From: a virus
IMG/VR virus record: IMGVR_UViG_3300037336_000053
Location: 1 to 64,000 of that record
Length of the DNA stretch: 64,000 nucleotides
Reading direction: 5' to 3' (one strand)
Every line of letters begins with the position of its first letter. The stretch's first letter is position 1. Below are positions 1 to 9,091 of the stretch, one piece after another. The notes under the pieces are model-generated. The model did no database searches and was not told the origin of the DNA. It worked only from the letters and a program-made list of their open reading frames with translations. The translations under genes and the position numbers were made by a program.

Positions 1-2
1 AG

Positions 3-119
3 TTAAAAATACCAATTGCTGAAACTCCATTAAGTGCTCAACAAAGTAAATTCTTTAAAATAGTATATCAAAATCCTAGTAGAAATCCTGCACAACAATT
101 TGTAATTGATCCAGAATGA
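3..119 (+). CDS. C-terminal end of an unidentified protein (partial)
   Basis: An open frame enters from the left edge and gives 38 residues ending in FVIDPE before TGA. The stop overlaps the ATG of the next gene in an ATGA junction, the usual sign of translational coupling here. The start lies outside the window and the fragment has no recognisable motif, so no function is assigned. Confidence 0.55.
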   Translation, partial: LKIPIAETPLSAQQSKFFKIVYQNPSRNPAQQFVIDPE

Positions 120-1468
120 TTAATTTAAATTCCTTACCACAAGTTAAAAAAGAATTAGATGCTGTTGGCTGTGGATTTTGCCTGGCTAAATGGACACAAG
201 TAACTATGCATCTTGGATCTGGCATAACACATAGTTGTCATCATGTAGGTGCCCATAAAATTCCATTAGATGAACTTGCAGTTAATCCGAGTGCATTACA
301 TAACACTAATTTTAAAAAAGAAATTAGAAAAGAAATGCTTGCAGGCAAGCGTCCTGCCGAATGTGATTATTGTTGGCGAATTGAAGATAATACTAATAAC
401 TTTAGTGATAGAATTACTAAAAGTTCTGAAACATGGAGCCAGACTGATAAAAAGAAAATAATCACGTCAACTGGCGATGAAAATGTCTATCCACGATATG
501 TAGAAGTTAGCTTTTCAAACGTTTGTAATTTTAAATGTACATACTGCGGCCCGGCATTTAGTAGCAAATGGACTGAAGAAATAAAATTCAATGGCCCTTA
601 TATATTAAAAAATAATCATTATAATACAATTAAAGAAACAGAAGTACCTATTCTTGAAAGAGAAGAAAATCCGTATATTGAAGCATTCTGGAAATGGTTT
701 CCGGAAGCAGTAAAACACATGCATGTATTTAGAATTACAGGTGGAGAACCTTTATTAAGTAAACATACTAACCGTGTAATTCAGTATTTAATTGATAATC
801 CCCAGCCTAATTTACAATTTGCTATAAACAGTAACGCATGTCCACCGTCTTCGATATGGAAAGAGTTTGTTACTTCTATAAAAAATTTAGAGTCTTCAAA
901 ATCTATTAAATCTTTTGAATTATACACCAGTGCAGAAAGTGTTAAAGGTCAAGCCGAATACAGTAGAGATGGAATGGATTGGAAATTATTTAATTCAAAT
1001 ATTAAGTACTTTTTAGAACAGACTACTGATATTAAGATTTGTTTTATGAGTGCATTTAATATTTTAAGTTTGCCTACAATCTACAAATATGTTTGTCATA
1101 TAGAAAAATTAAAGCGAGATTTTGGCGAACGAGTAGTTATGGACTTTGCATACGTTAGACATCCACAGTTTCTTGATATTAAAATTGCAACTAAGGAAAT
1201 GGTCGAAACATATCTAAAGACTACTATAGATTTTATGATTGAACGAAGAAAAAAGAACAAACGATTTAAGATGGATGAGATTTTAAAATTAGAAAGAATA
1301 TATAACGATTGTATTGCTCATTTTAAAAAAAACATTAATGTAAATGAAGATAGATTTAGATTTGTGCAATTTGTAAATGAATACGATCGTCGTAGAAATA
1401 AAAACTTTTTAGAAATATTTCCAGAGTACAAAGAATTTTACAAGTTATGTGAGAACAGCAATGTATGA
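116..1468 (+). CDS. Radical SAM protein with N-terminal twitch-like domain
   Basis: A 450-residue radical SAM enzyme. The CxxxCxxC motif (CNFKCTYC, about residues 137-144) would bind the catalytic [4Fe-4S] cluster and SAM, and TGGEP follows at about 209. The first 100 residues hold extra Cys (C19, C22, C41, C83, C86) in the pattern of N-terminal twitch domains that bind an auxiliary Fe-S cluster. Related architectures occur in this window at 9553 and 19151. The gene is coupled to an upstream gene and overlaps the glycosyltransferase-like gene behind it. The substrate is unknown; the neighbours (glycosyltransferase-like, methyltransferase) hint at glycan or small-molecule modification, which is inference. 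Confidence 0.85.
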   Translation: MINLNSLPQVKKELDAVGCGFCLAKWTQVTMHLGSGITHSCHHVGAHKIPLDELAVNPSALHNTNFKKEIRKEMLAGKRPAECDYCWRIEDNTNNFSDRITKSSETWSQTDKKKIITSTGDENVYPRYVEVSFSNVCNFKCTYCGPAFSSKWTEEIKFNGPYILKNNHYNTIKETEVPILEREENPYIEAFWKWFPEAVKHMHVFRITGGEPLLSKHTNRVIQYLIDNPQPNLQFAINSNACPPSSIWKEFVTSIKNLESSKSIKSFELYTSAESVKGQAEYSRDGMDWKLFNSNIKYFLEQTTDIKICFMSAFNILSLPTIYKYVCHIEKLKRDFGERVVMDFAYVRHPQFLDIKIATKEMVETYLKTTIDFMIERRKKNKRFKMDEILKLERIYNDCIAHFKKNINVNEDRFRFVQFVNEYDRRRNKNFLEIFPEYKEFYKLCENSNV

Positions 1469-2132
1469 TGTAATTTTTATAAGTTATAACGAAGTTCAAG
1501 CAGATGAAAATTGGAATATATTAAAAGCACGAATGCCTTGGGCTATACGTGTGCATGGAGTTAAAGGGATACATCAAGCACATATCGAAGCAGCAAAGAA
1601 GGCATTTACTCAAATGATATGGATTGTTGATGCTGACGCAATTATTGTAGATGATTTTGATTTTAGTTATATGCCACATCGAGATGACAGAGATGCTGTT
1701 CACGTATGGCGTAGTAAAAATCCTATTAATGATTTAGAATACGGATACGGTGGAGTAAAATTATTTCCGAGATTAGCAACTGTAAACATGGAGACAAGTA
1801 AGACAGACATGACTACTAGTATTAGTGATAAATTTGTGCTTATGGAAGAAGTTAGTAATATCACTGCATTTAATGTAGATGAATTTAGTACATGGCGTAG
1901 TGCATTTAGAGAATGTACTAAACTTGCAAGTAAAATAATAGATAGACAAAACGAGGAAGAAACAAATGAAAGACTCAAAATATGGACAACAGTGGGAGGA
2001 GATGCTCCCTTCGGCGAATATGCTATTAAAGGTGCTTGTGCTGGCAGGAAGTACGGGCTTTCTAGCGGGGCTGATCTTGGGTTGATAAACGACTTTAACT
2101 GGCTTAAGGAGAAATACAATGCAGATTGCTGA
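1461..2132 (+). CDS. Glycosyltransferase-like protein, GT-A type
   Basis: A 223-residue protein starting MYDVIFISYNE, a typical first beta strand of GT-A glycosyltransferases. WIVDADAIIVDDF at about residues 54-66 resembles the DxD metal/nucleotide-sugar site. A GTG 12 bases upstream is also possible, but the ATG has GAGAA just upstream. It overlaps both neighbours slightly, so it is probably co-translated with the radical SAM and methyltransferase genes. Donor and acceptor cannot be read from the sequence. The family call rests on fold-level resemblance and is moderate. Confidence 0.55.
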   Translation: MYDVIFISYNEVQADENWNILKARMPWAIRVHGVKGIHQAHIEAAKKAFTQMIWIVDADAIIVDDFDFSYMPHRDDRDAVHVWRSKNPINDLEYGYGGVKLFPRLATVNMETSKTDMTTSISDKFVLMEEVSNITAFNVDEFSTWRSAFRECTKLASKIIDRQNEEETNERLKIWTTVGGDAPFGEYAIKGACAGRKYGLSSGADLGLINDFNWLKEKYNADC

Positions 2133-2880
2133 AATACTAGATAGATTAGAATTACTATACCCGGATAACTCTATCTTTAGTGATCTTAGAAAAACCTTAT
2201 TAAGTCAAGATAAGTTTGCATTGTTTAGAATTATACAAGGATTAACAGGCAGTCAATTAATTGAAGGTATGCGTAAGTATAAGGACGATGACAGTTTTAA
2301 TGCAGACTGTTTTAGCCGAGGACAACTAGAAAGCAAACTATGGTTAGTAAAAGAACTTAGTGAACTTAAAGTTGATTTAGGCACAGTATTCTTGTGTGCA
2401 GGATGGTATGCTACACTTGCTACAATGTTATTTGAAAGTAACATTAAAGTAAATAAAGTTAGAAGTTTTGACATTGATCCTAGTTGCCGAAGTATTGCTG
2501 AAACATTTAATAACCCGTGGGTTAAGGATAACTGGCAATTTAAATCATCTACAAAAGATATCATGGATATTAATTATGAGTTCGAAAACTACGAAGTAAT
2601 TAGAGCTGACGGAACAACGTGTCCTTTAGCTGATACGCCTGATACTATTATTAACACAAGTTGCGAACACATAGAAAATTTCGAAGAATGGTATTCAAAG
2701 ATTCCGGATGGCAAATTAGTAGTATTACAAAGCAACAATTACTTTGAAATAGAAGAACATGTTAATTGTGTTGTAGATTTAGATGATTTTGACAGGATGG
2801 CACCTTTAACTTCTATCCTCTATACAGGAGAATTAGAATTACCTAAATATACTAGATTTATGCGTATAGGTTACAAATAA
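2119..2880 (+). CDS. Class I SAM-dependent methyltransferase
   Basis: A 253-residue protein with a Rossmann methyltransferase core in its second half. A glycine/alanine-rich loop (LCAGWYATLA, about residue 93) replaces the usual GxGxG motif I, an acidic strand end (SFDIDPSC) would bind the SAM ribose, and INTSCEHIE is a motif IV-like segment. About 80 helical residues come first. It is the last gene of this plus-strand run and overlaps the nitroreductase-like gene tail to tail by 10 bases, leaving no room for a terminator. The methyl acceptor is unknown. Confidence 0.75.
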   Translation: MQIAEILDRLELLYPDNSIFSDLRKTLLSQDKFALFRIIQGLTGSQLIEGMRKYKDDDSFNADCFSRGQLESKLWLVKELSELKVDLGTVFLCAGWYATLATMLFESNIKVNKVRSFDIDPSCRSIAETFNNPWVKDNWQFKSSTKDIMDINYEFENYEVIRADGTTCPLADTPDTIINTSCEHIENFEEWYSKIPDGKLVVLQSNNYFEIEEHVNCVVDLDDFDRMAPLTSILYTGELELPKYTRFMRIGYK

Positions 2881-3842
2881 GTTATGTATTCACTAATATT
2901 CGGTTTAGACGTGTGTCTTTGTGCTGCATCAACGGATTTGTCTAATATAGGACATATAAACCTACTTACTGAATCAGCGTAGCCGACTCCTACGATTAGA
3001 GTAGGAATAACACCAAGCATTTCTTTAAGACGCTTGGTGTTACTAAGACACCCACAGAATCCTATTGACAATCCTTTGGAAACAGCACTATATGCAACAA
3101 AGGATGCAGCTATTCCTGTATCAATCATAGTGTGACAGTTCTTATCAGCATTTGGTGCTCGAAATTCGTCGCCATATGTTCTATTAGAAAACACAAAAAG
3201 ATAAGGTGCTAATACTTGGCCGTTATATACTTTTGATTTGTTATATGTTTCGGTGCAGCCATAAATTGCTTTTTTACGATTGTCGTCTGTAAAGTTTTTT
3301 ACAATAGTAAGGTTGTATCTAATTAGGTTTTGTTTGCTCGGACTACACATATGTAGTTCATCTACAATTTCATTGATTACATAAAGTTCTGGAATTTTTT
3401 CACCCCAGGCAGCAGTTTGAGACTTTGCAGCAATTGCATTTTGCCAACTACTAAAATTTGAATATGAAAGGTCAATACCGTTTTGAAGCAAATAGATAAA
3501 TTTATCTATTAATAGTCCTGCATTTTCTTTAGCTTCGTTGCTAATTTCTAATTCTAAAATATCATTTTTTAAATTTTTATAAGCAGATATTTCTGAGTGT
3601 AACGAAATTAATTGTAACTTATTTCCTTTAAAAAATCTTGCAGCTACAAATTCAATCGGTTCTCCGTTACCAATTTCTATACATTGTGCAATTGCACGTA
3701 TTACATGCGTAGAATCTCTGCGGCATTTATCTAATAATATTACTCTTTTAGGATATAGTTGTTTAACAAATGCTTCTATTTTAGTTGCAAGCATGTTGCA
3801 ACTACTTCTTATTTTATTAGCAGAGGCAAGATCGTTATTCAT
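2871..3842 (-). CDS. Nitroreductase-like flavoprotein
   Basis: The C-terminal half resembles FMN-dependent nitroreductases: an SPSKQNLIRY segment where the family has its phosphate-contacting RRS motif, a helix with IDTGIAASFVAYSA, then GLSIGFCGC and LIVGVGYAD. The roughly 130-residue N-terminal part is not recognised. I chose the ATG that overlaps the upstream radical SAM gene by 8 bases; an upstream ATG would add 15 residues and a 53-base overlap. It ends the 6887-to-2871 operon, where it could supply reducing power or a redox step to the radical SAM enzymes (inference). Confidence 0.6.
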   Translation of the reverse strand: MNNDLASANKIRSSCNMLATKIEAFVKQLYPKRVILLDKCRRDSTHVIRAIAQCIEIGNGEPIEFVAARFFKGNKLQLISLHSEISAYKNLKNDILELEISNEAKENAGLLIDKFIYLLQNGIDLSYSNFSSWQNAIAAKSQTAAWGEKIPELYVINEIVDELHMCSPSKQNLIRYNLTIVKNFTDDNRKKAIYGCTETYNKSKVYNGQVLAPYLFVFSNRTYGDEFRAPNADKNCHTMIDTGIAASFVAYSAVSKGLSIGFCGCLSNTKRLKEMLGVIPTLIVGVGYADSVSRFICPILDKSVDAAQRHTSKPNISEYITYL

Positions 3843-4524
3843 AATATTCTTTAATGTTTCCTTTAGCTCTGTATTTATCTGAAGCAAGTTCTATTTTACC
3901 TTGTGTTCTATCCGTATACACAAGGCGAAACGTAATGTTCTTTTCTTTACAAATTTGTCTTGCAGTATCTATTTGATGCTCATTAAATGCAAATACAATA
4001 AATTGCCATTTAATATTTTTTTTCATTTCGCTGCCTAACATTATTGCATCGAAAATTAGTTGTGAATTTTGATTTTTTCTATACATATGACTTGTATCTG
4101 CTAACCCGTCAAGACCAAAAAACCAAGTGATGTTAGGCCCAGATAATTCAAATGCCTCTTTATACCATTCTATATTTTTTTGATGACCGGCTGTATGTAT
4201 TTTAAATGTACAATTTGGGTATTCGTTAGTACATATTTTTAATATTTCGAAAAACTCAGGATGATATACTGGATCACTAAATTGCCCACACAAAGAAATA
4301 TCATCTTTAAAAAAGTTGCAAATTTTACGAAAATCGTCCAGAGGTAAATCAAAAGATTCTGCAATTTTTTCTTTAAGTTCGATTTTCTTTTTATGTCTAT
4401 TATGTAGACCCAAGTATGCTCTAAAGCATTGTGGACATTGTAGAGGACATCGGTATGTAAGTTCAATATTTGCATTACTTACGTACTGCTGATGATATAC
4501 ATAATTTTTGTGTAAGTTATCCAC
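3835..4524 (-). CDS. Radical SAM protein (short core)
   Basis: A 229-residue protein with CPLQCPQC at about residues 26-33, the CxxxCxxC cluster motif. Start choice: a GTG preceded by TAAGGAG at 7 bases spacing overlaps the previous stop by 8 bases, whereas the longer frame needs a TTG without a ribosome site. No C-terminal auxiliary Cys domain is visible. Instead the adjacent upstream gene encodes a separate Cys-rich 96-residue protein that looks like such a domain, so the two may work as a split SPASM-type enzyme. The substrate is unknown. Confidence 0.8.
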   Translation of the reverse strand: MDNLHKNYVYHQQYVSNANIELTYRCPLQCPQCFRAYLGLHNRHKKKIELKEKIAESFDLPLDDFRKICNFFKDDISLCGQFSDPVYHPEFFEILKICTNEYPNCTFKIHTAGHQKNIEWYKEAFELSGPNITWFFGLDGLADTSHMYRKNQNSQLIFDAIMLGSEMKKNIKWQFIVFAFNEHQIDTARQICKEKNITFRLVYTDRTQGKIELASDKYRAKGNIKEYYE

Positions 4525-4807
4525 CGCATTTCTCCTTACATTTTGTAGGAGCAAGCTCTGGATTGCTGCGAAGCATTTCGATAAAGTCTTTCCATTGTTT
4601 GCTGTTAATAATAGACTCTATGTTTTGATTATTAGCGACCTTTAATTCTTCATCATATAATCCAAATTTTTCTAATTCTTTTTGATATGCCTTACTGTCT
4701 AACCAACAACACGGGAGCATAAATCCATTAGAAGCATATGCTATGCCTCTTACACGTTTTTCTTTTTCAACATTTGCAGGGAAACATCTTGGAGATAATT
4801 TAGTCAT
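4517..4807 (-). CDS. Small Cys-rich protein resembling a stand-alone SPASM/twitch domain
   Basis: A 96-residue protein with RCFPAN near the N-terminus, GFMLPCCWLDS at about residues 28-38, and KCKEKCGG at the very C-terminus. The spacing resembles the auxiliary Fe-S cluster domain normally fused behind a radical SAM core. Here it is a separate gene directly upstream of a short radical SAM gene and overlapping it. The chosen ATG overlaps the preceding stop by 8 bases with AGGTG upstream. A role as a partner in trans is inference from order and Cys pattern. Confidence 0.6.
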   Translation of the reverse strand: MTKLSPRCFPANVEKEKRVRGIAYASNGFMLPCCWLDSKAYQKELEKFGLYDEELKVANNQNIESIINSKQWKDFIEMLRSNPELAPTKCKEKCGG

Positions 4808-5636
4808 ATCTAACACCTAATATTTTTGTTGTACCATAAATTTCTTTTTTTATTTCTGTAGGATCGCCTATTATTTTTCCTACTACTGCAAGCCCTACAG
4901 CACATTTGGGATCGTTTTTATAAAATCCCAATTGATTAAGTTTAGGACTCATTTTTTCCCACCATGCATGATATTGTGGAACATCACCTGGGCCTTTATT
5001 AAATCCTACACTAAAGTCGGCACTATAACAAAATTGCGGCCTAATATTATCATCGCCTACAACATCATCACCGTCTTTGAAGACATCCCAAATAGGTTTT
5101 CCTTTGTGACAATAGTTAAGTCTGATATCACCAGGCTGAAAATTTAAATTCCAATGCAAGTAGTCATCATCTTCTAACGGAAAAATAGGTCTATCCTTTA
5201 ATTGTACAACTATTCTACCCGAAGCACCAAGGTCTTCCCATCTGTGTATTAATATATTGTACTCTTGTATTGCATTTTTTACATCTCGCGGAGCATCAAC
5301 ATAAAATTGATTTGGAGATTCGTTTTCTCCACGCAATACTTCAAAGTAATGATGTAACCTATTGCTGACTTGCTGCGTCATAGTACCTTCAATACGATAA
5401 TCAATTACAAGTTTATAGTTGTTTACAATATCGATGCATTCGTTTAATGATGTAACTATTCGGGCTTCGGACCATTCTTGATTTAGATTATATATGCGAT
5501 GCGGTTCTGCTACATATGTGCCTGCATCTAAATGATCTCGTAACGCTGCGGCCCATTTTTGTCCAAGGGAGTGGTTGCATTCTTTAAATTGAATAGTGAC
5601 TATATTGTTGTCTTTTTCTAAATCTAAATAGAACAT
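4800..5636 (-). CDS. Conserved-looking hypothetical protein in radical SAM operon
   Basis: A soluble 278-residue protein that I do not recognise. It has no signal peptide or membrane segment and is rich in aromatic and acidic residues (DDDYLHWNLNF, KGKPIWDVFKDGDD). It sits between two radical SAM/Cys-rich pairs and is joined to both sides by short stop-start overlaps, so it is almost certainly co-translated with them. It could be a substrate-binding partner or a further enzyme of the same pathway; nothing in the sequence decides. Confidence 0.65.
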   Translation of the reverse strand: MFYLDLEKDNNIVTIQFKECNHSLGQKWAAALRDHLDAGTYVAEPHRIYNLNQEWSEARIVTSLNECIDIVNNYKLVIDYRIEGTMTQQVSNRLHHYFEVLRGENESPNQFYVDAPRDVKNAIQEYNILIHRWEDLGASGRIVVQLKDRPIFPLEDDDYLHWNLNFQPGDIRLNYCHKGKPIWDVFKDGDDVVGDDNIRPQFCYSADFSVGFNKGPGDVPQYHAWWEKMSPKLNQLGFYKNDPKCAVGLAVVGKIIGDPTEIKKEIYGTTKILGVRYD

Positions 5637-6145
5637 TAACCAATCTCGCCTACCTTAATATATTTAGATGCAATATCTTTAAAGTCGTTATCGTCCTTAG
5701 CTTTTGTAATACATATACCGCAGCCACAATGTGTGTTAGGACAAACCATAGTAGGTGTTCTTCCTGCTTTAAATTGTTCCTCTAACCATTCTAAGTATTT
5801 GTCTCCGTCACTTATAGTAGTAATAGGCCCCTTCTCAGGAGTAAACTTATGAACAATATCTCCAAATTTTGCTGGATCAATATTAGCTGTGGGTGCTCCT
5901 TTTAATTTTCCCATACAAGTTTGATGATGGTAGACTGCATCTCTATCTTGTTCAATATGTAAAAAGAACCAGTTTACCATGCAGTTGTAGCCTTCAAAGT
6001 TTGATTGCTCTATAAACATTGCATCCTTAACTTCGCCGTCTTGCTTAATTGTCATGCAGCGACCGCCGCAACACATCCGGCCCATTTTACGAGCATCGCC
6101 GTCTTCTACAGTGTTTTTAATTTCTATTGGTTTTGATTCAGACAT
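5636..6145 (-). CDS. Cys-rich Fe-S domain protein, probable partner of adjacent radical SAM enzyme
   Basis: A 169-residue protein with three Cys groups: MCCGGRCM near residue 24, single Cys at NCMVNW and QTCMGK, and VCPNTHCGCGICI near residue 140. This looks like a SPASM-like auxiliary cluster domain without its radical SAM core. The core is encoded by the gene immediately upstream, which this gene overlaps by 8 bases. The ATG is preceded by GTGAGG at a good distance. Its stop overlaps the next ATG (TAATG). The split core-plus-partner layout recurs 1.5 kb further on. Confidence 0.6.
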   Translation of the reverse strand: MSESKPIEIKNTVEDGDARKMGRMCCGGRCMTIKQDGEVKDAMFIEQSNFEGYNCMVNWFFLHIEQDRDAVYHHQTCMGKLKGAPTANIDPAKFGDIVHKFTPEKGPITTISDGDKYLEWLEEQFKAGRTPTMVCPNTHCGCGICITKAKDDNDFKDIASKYIKVGEIG

Positions 6146-6887
6146 TTTGAGCCTCACGTTTAACACGAAGTTCTTCAACTTCTTTATTTTTAGTGTTCCA
6201 ATGATTTTTGACATAATCTAATTGTTCTGCGGTGTATACGTGACTAGTTCTACGCATTGCACCGTCCATGTCTTTAAACCACTTAGATCTAAATTTTCCA
6301 TCGTCTCCAATAGTTCTTGGAATATATTTTATATTATTTGGTTTAAGAAAATTTTCTATTAAATCTACAGTTTCGTCAAAGTAATCCATGTGCATCATTA
6401 CATTTACTTTGAGCTTTTGCGGGTTTGGTATATTCTCATGTACCCATAATAGATTTTCACGTACAAGGGCTTTTTGTTTAGTGTTGCCTTCGCAATGATA
6501 TGAAACGGTAATACTGTCCATATTATCTATTAAGAACTTTCCTCTATTTTTACTCCAGGCACCATTAGTTGTTAAGTTAAGTTTCATGTAAGGGTAATTT
6601 TCCTTAAGAAACGGCACTAATTTATAAAATGCAGGATTAATTGCAGGCTCGCCTCCTGTAAACGAAATCATAACGTCCCAGTCAACTGCATGATATTTTT
6701 TATATAAGGAATAGTACTTATGTATAAACTCGGCAGTTTTTTTGTATTCCTCAAAGTCGTTAAATGGTGCAGTAGTTGAATGCATCCACCCTGTACAATA
6801 GGTACAATCAAAGTTGCAACGTCTACCTAAGTCCCATACTATCATTTTAAGGGGCTTTTTAGCATCTGAATATATGTAATCTAACAT
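6138..6887 (-). CDS. Radical SAM protein
   Basis: A 249-residue protein with CNFDCTYC at residues 24-31 and SFTGGEPA at about 75-82, both hallmark radical SAM motifs. The length matches a bare core; the C-terminus ends in a charged helix with no Cys cluster, and the Cys-rich domain is the next gene. It is the first gene of the minus-strand operon that ends with the nitroreductase-like gene, and it is divergent from the 2OG-oxygenase gene across about 100 bases. The substrate is unknown. Confidence 0.85.
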   Translation of the reverse strand: MLDYIYSDAKKPLKMIVWDLGRRCNFDCTYCTGWMHSTTAPFNDFEEYKKTAEFIHKYYSLYKKYHAVDWDVMISFTGGEPAINPAFYKLVPFLKENYPYMKLNLTTNGAWSKNRGKFLIDNMDSITVSYHCEGNTKQKALVRENLLWVHENIPNPQKLKVNVMMHMDYFDETVDLIENFLKPNNIKYIPRTIGDDGKFRSKWFKDMDGAMRRTSHVYTAEQLDYVKNHWNTKNKEVEELRVKREAQNV

Positions 6888-6988
6888 GAAATCTCCGTTA
6901 TATAAAGTACTTATATGAACGTGTAGCCGTAAAGTATGATACTGAGCACAAATAAAGATAATTAATTAGTATAGGAGTCATTATTATC
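6888..6988. promoter_or_regulatory. Divergent intergenic region
   Basis: This 101-base AT-rich gap separates two operons transcribed in opposite directions and must hold promoters for both. TATAAAGTAC and AATAAAGATA resemble T4-type late -10 elements but are not exact matches. TAGGAG lies upstream of the plus-strand ATG, 13 bases away, which is long. No inverted repeat stands out. Confidence 0.35.
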
Positions 6989-7717
6989 ATGTCAACACCA
7001 GTTCCAAAAGCCAATAGATTTAAAACAGCCAACTACTACTATAGTTTAATGACAGATCCGACGTCAATTGAACCTTCGCAAGAAGATATTAAGTGCGAAT
7101 TGCAGCTACAAGCATTATCAGATTTTGAACCTCTTAGATTTAGTGTAGATTATTACCAGTTCAAAGATGAAATAAAGGAATTTGACAACCAATGGGTAGA
7201 CTATCTACCAAGAGAAGGCATCACTAATGACAGACAAGGGCTATTACTTGTGGGTCTAGAAGGTGATAGATGTACAGATAGTCTAAGTTTACCTGAAGCT
7301 AGGCTACGTGTTAATAATCCTAGACTGAATGAAACAGATTTCACACAACCTACAGAGTTATATAAAAAATTAACTTGTTTGCATGAGATATTAGATTATT
7401 GGAAGCCTATTAATAGGTCAATGTTAATTAAAACTAATGCAGGTGGGTGGTTTCCTCCGCATAAAGATCATCCTCTTATTAACAGAAGTACTTTTAGAGT
7501 AGTTGCATTTATTGGCCCGTTTGTAGACCACGAAGCATACGAATGGGAAATGAATGGAAGACGTTGGCCTATACAACCAAATAGAGCGTATTATGTAGAC
7601 ACACGAAAAACTCATAGAACACATAGTTGGCAAAATGATTCTATTCACCTAATTATGAACATTCCTAAAACATGGGAAAATGTTATTAAGTTAATGTCAG
7701 TAACTAAGGCATACTAA
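6989..7717 (+). CDS. 2OG-Fe(II) oxygenase-like protein (aspartyl/asparaginyl hydroxylase type)
   Basis: A 242-residue protein whose C-terminal half has a double-stranded beta-helix signature: GWFPPHKDH (HxD-type iron ligands, about residue 152), FRVVAFIGP, WEMNGRRWP, and YYVDTRKTHRTHSW with the distal His and a possible 2OG-binding Arg. Such enzymes hydroxylate protein side chains or small molecules using Fe(II), O2 and 2-oxoglutarate. Its stop overlaps the next gene in a TAATG junction. A second, different 2OG-like protein lies two genes downstream. The substrate is unknown. Confidence 0.7.
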   Translation: MSTPVPKANRFKTANYYYSLMTDPTSIEPSQEDIKCELQLQALSDFEPLRFSVDYYQFKDEIKEFDNQWVDYLPREGITNDRQGLLLVGLEGDRCTDSLSLPEARLRVNNPRLNETDFTQPTELYKKLTCLHEILDYWKPINRSMLIKTNAGGWFPPHKDHPLINRSTFRVVAFIGPFVDHEAYEWEMNGRRWPIQPNRAYYVDTRKTHRTHSWQNDSIHLIMNIPKTWENVIKLMSVTKAY

Positions 7718-8373
7718 TGAAAATAGCAATATTTGGATGCAGTTGGAGTTCAGGTATTCAAAGTGTAGATGGTAGTAGCTGCTGGCCACACGAATTAGCT
7801 AAAATTAGTTCGGACTGGAAAATTTATAATTTTTCATCTAGCGGTACATCTTTAATTTGGAGTTTAAAAAATTTATTAGATGTAAAAGATGCTTGGAAAA
7901 ACGAAGATGTATTTTACATATTTCAGTATACTAATAGAAATAGATATACCTTTATAAACTCCAAATTTAATATATTAAACTATTTGCAAAATTGTCCTAC
8001 TCAGCATAATTACTACAAAATTTCTAATCATATAGATAAACATATTACAAAAATTAGTCCTGCTAATATAGGGAAAGGCAATAAGAACGCACATTATAAT
8101 TATTTTCAACAATGGATTACACATCACGAGGCTTACGGTCTTCCTGATTATATAAGTCATATAAATTATATACAAAATAATGTTAATTTTTCGTTTTTTC
8201 ATAGACAGACAGATATTAATGATATTGATATACTAGCAATAGAAGATATTTTAGGAAAAAATAAATTTGGTGAATACTCAAAAGACAACGGCAATCATTT
8301 TGGAATTAATGGAGCAACGTGGCAAGCTGAATATATAAAAAATGCAATTACTTCTATTGCAACAACAAATTAA
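7717..8373 (+). CDS. SGNH/GDSL-like hydrolase-type protein
   Basis: A 218-residue protein opening with MKIAIFGCSWSSG, matching the first strand and nucleophile-loop region of SGNH hydrolases. NGNHFGINGATWQAEY near residue 188 resembles the final catalytic block with a His. The middle is Asn/Tyr/Ile-rich and very AT-rich. Such proteins often deacylate or acylate glycans and lipids, which would suit the neighbouring desaturases and transferases, but that link is inference. Confidence 0.55.
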   Translation: MKIAIFGCSWSSGIQSVDGSSCWPHELAKISSDWKIYNFSSSGTSLIWSLKNLLDVKDAWKNEDVFYIFQYTNRNRYTFINSKFNILNYLQNCPTQHNYYKISNHIDKHITKISPANIGKGNKNAHYNYFQQWITHHEAYGLPDYISHINYIQNNVNFSFFHRQTDINDIDILAIEDILGKNKFGEYSKDNGNHFGINGATWQAEYIKNAITSIATTN

Positions 8374-8390
8374 ATAAGGGACTAAGATAG

Positions 8391-9089
8391 TTGCGTACAT
8401 CTAAACAAATTAATCAAATAGAACTGACACATAGTATGCCTGTTCGGTTATTAAATGCTATATCGTCAGAGTCTATAACATCATTAATAGACTACTATAA
8501 TATTAGTAATTCTATAATACAAAAAAACACAGGACCAAAAGTCTGTGTTATCAATGAAGGCGATGACGTAATTGATAATATATTAGAATCTTTAAGAACT
8601 GAATTTGGTAATTTTAAAGTTCGTACAGCACATTATTTTGATGTATCAACTCCGCACATCGTTCATGTAGATGATGATTTTAATTATTCAAATTCGTATA
8701 AAGCATTTACGATTCCTTTACTAACTGAAGGTGCTGATTGTAATTTGGCAAAATTAATATTTTTTGATCAATACTATTACGGCGGCCCAGCAAAATTTAT
8801 TCGAAACGGTCCTGCAAATAAAGTAGAATATTATAATAAAAATTTGTATGTATATGATGATGTTAAAGGATTAAACAACAACGGTATTCCTGCAAATGTT
8901 CTATCAATGTTAAGTCATTTACGCCCGCAATGGTTAGAAGGACTTAGTATTAATTCTTACTTTCCTTGGACAATAGGATCTGTTATTGCATTTGATTCTT
9001 TACAGCTACATTGTGCAAGTAATTTCAAAGAGCAGGGTATAACACGTAAGTTGGGCATAAGTATATTTACAACGTTAGACAAGGAGTAA
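8391..9089 (+). CDS. 2OG-Fe(II) oxygenase-like protein
   Basis: A 232-residue protein with a beta-helix oxygenase pattern: HIVHVDDDF (HxD-like, about residue 88), KAFTIPLL, then SVIAFDSLQLHCASNF with the distal His and ITRKLGISIFT with the conserved basic residue. I kept the TTG start, with AAGGGA upstream; the next ATG would remove 15 residues. It precedes a small methyltransferase and belongs to the plus-strand operon. The substrate is unknown. Confidence 0.6.
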   Translation: MRTSKQINQIELTHSMPVRLLNAISSESITSLIDYYNISNSIIQKNTGPKVCVINEGDDVIDNILESLRTEFGNFKVRTAHYFDVSTPHIVHVDDDFNYSNSYKAFTIPLLTEGADCNLAKLIFFDQYYYGGPAKFIRNGPANKVEYYNKNLYVYDDVKGLNNNGIPANVLSMLSHLRPQWLEGLSINSYFPWTIGSVIAFDSLQLHCASNFKEQGITRKLGISIFTTLDKE

Positions 9090-9091
9090 CT

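Noticed and set aside
3063-3095. TTGACA-like promoter on the plus strand
   Set aside because: It is inside the nitroreductase-like gene, antisense to it, with no gene behind it and a poor -10.
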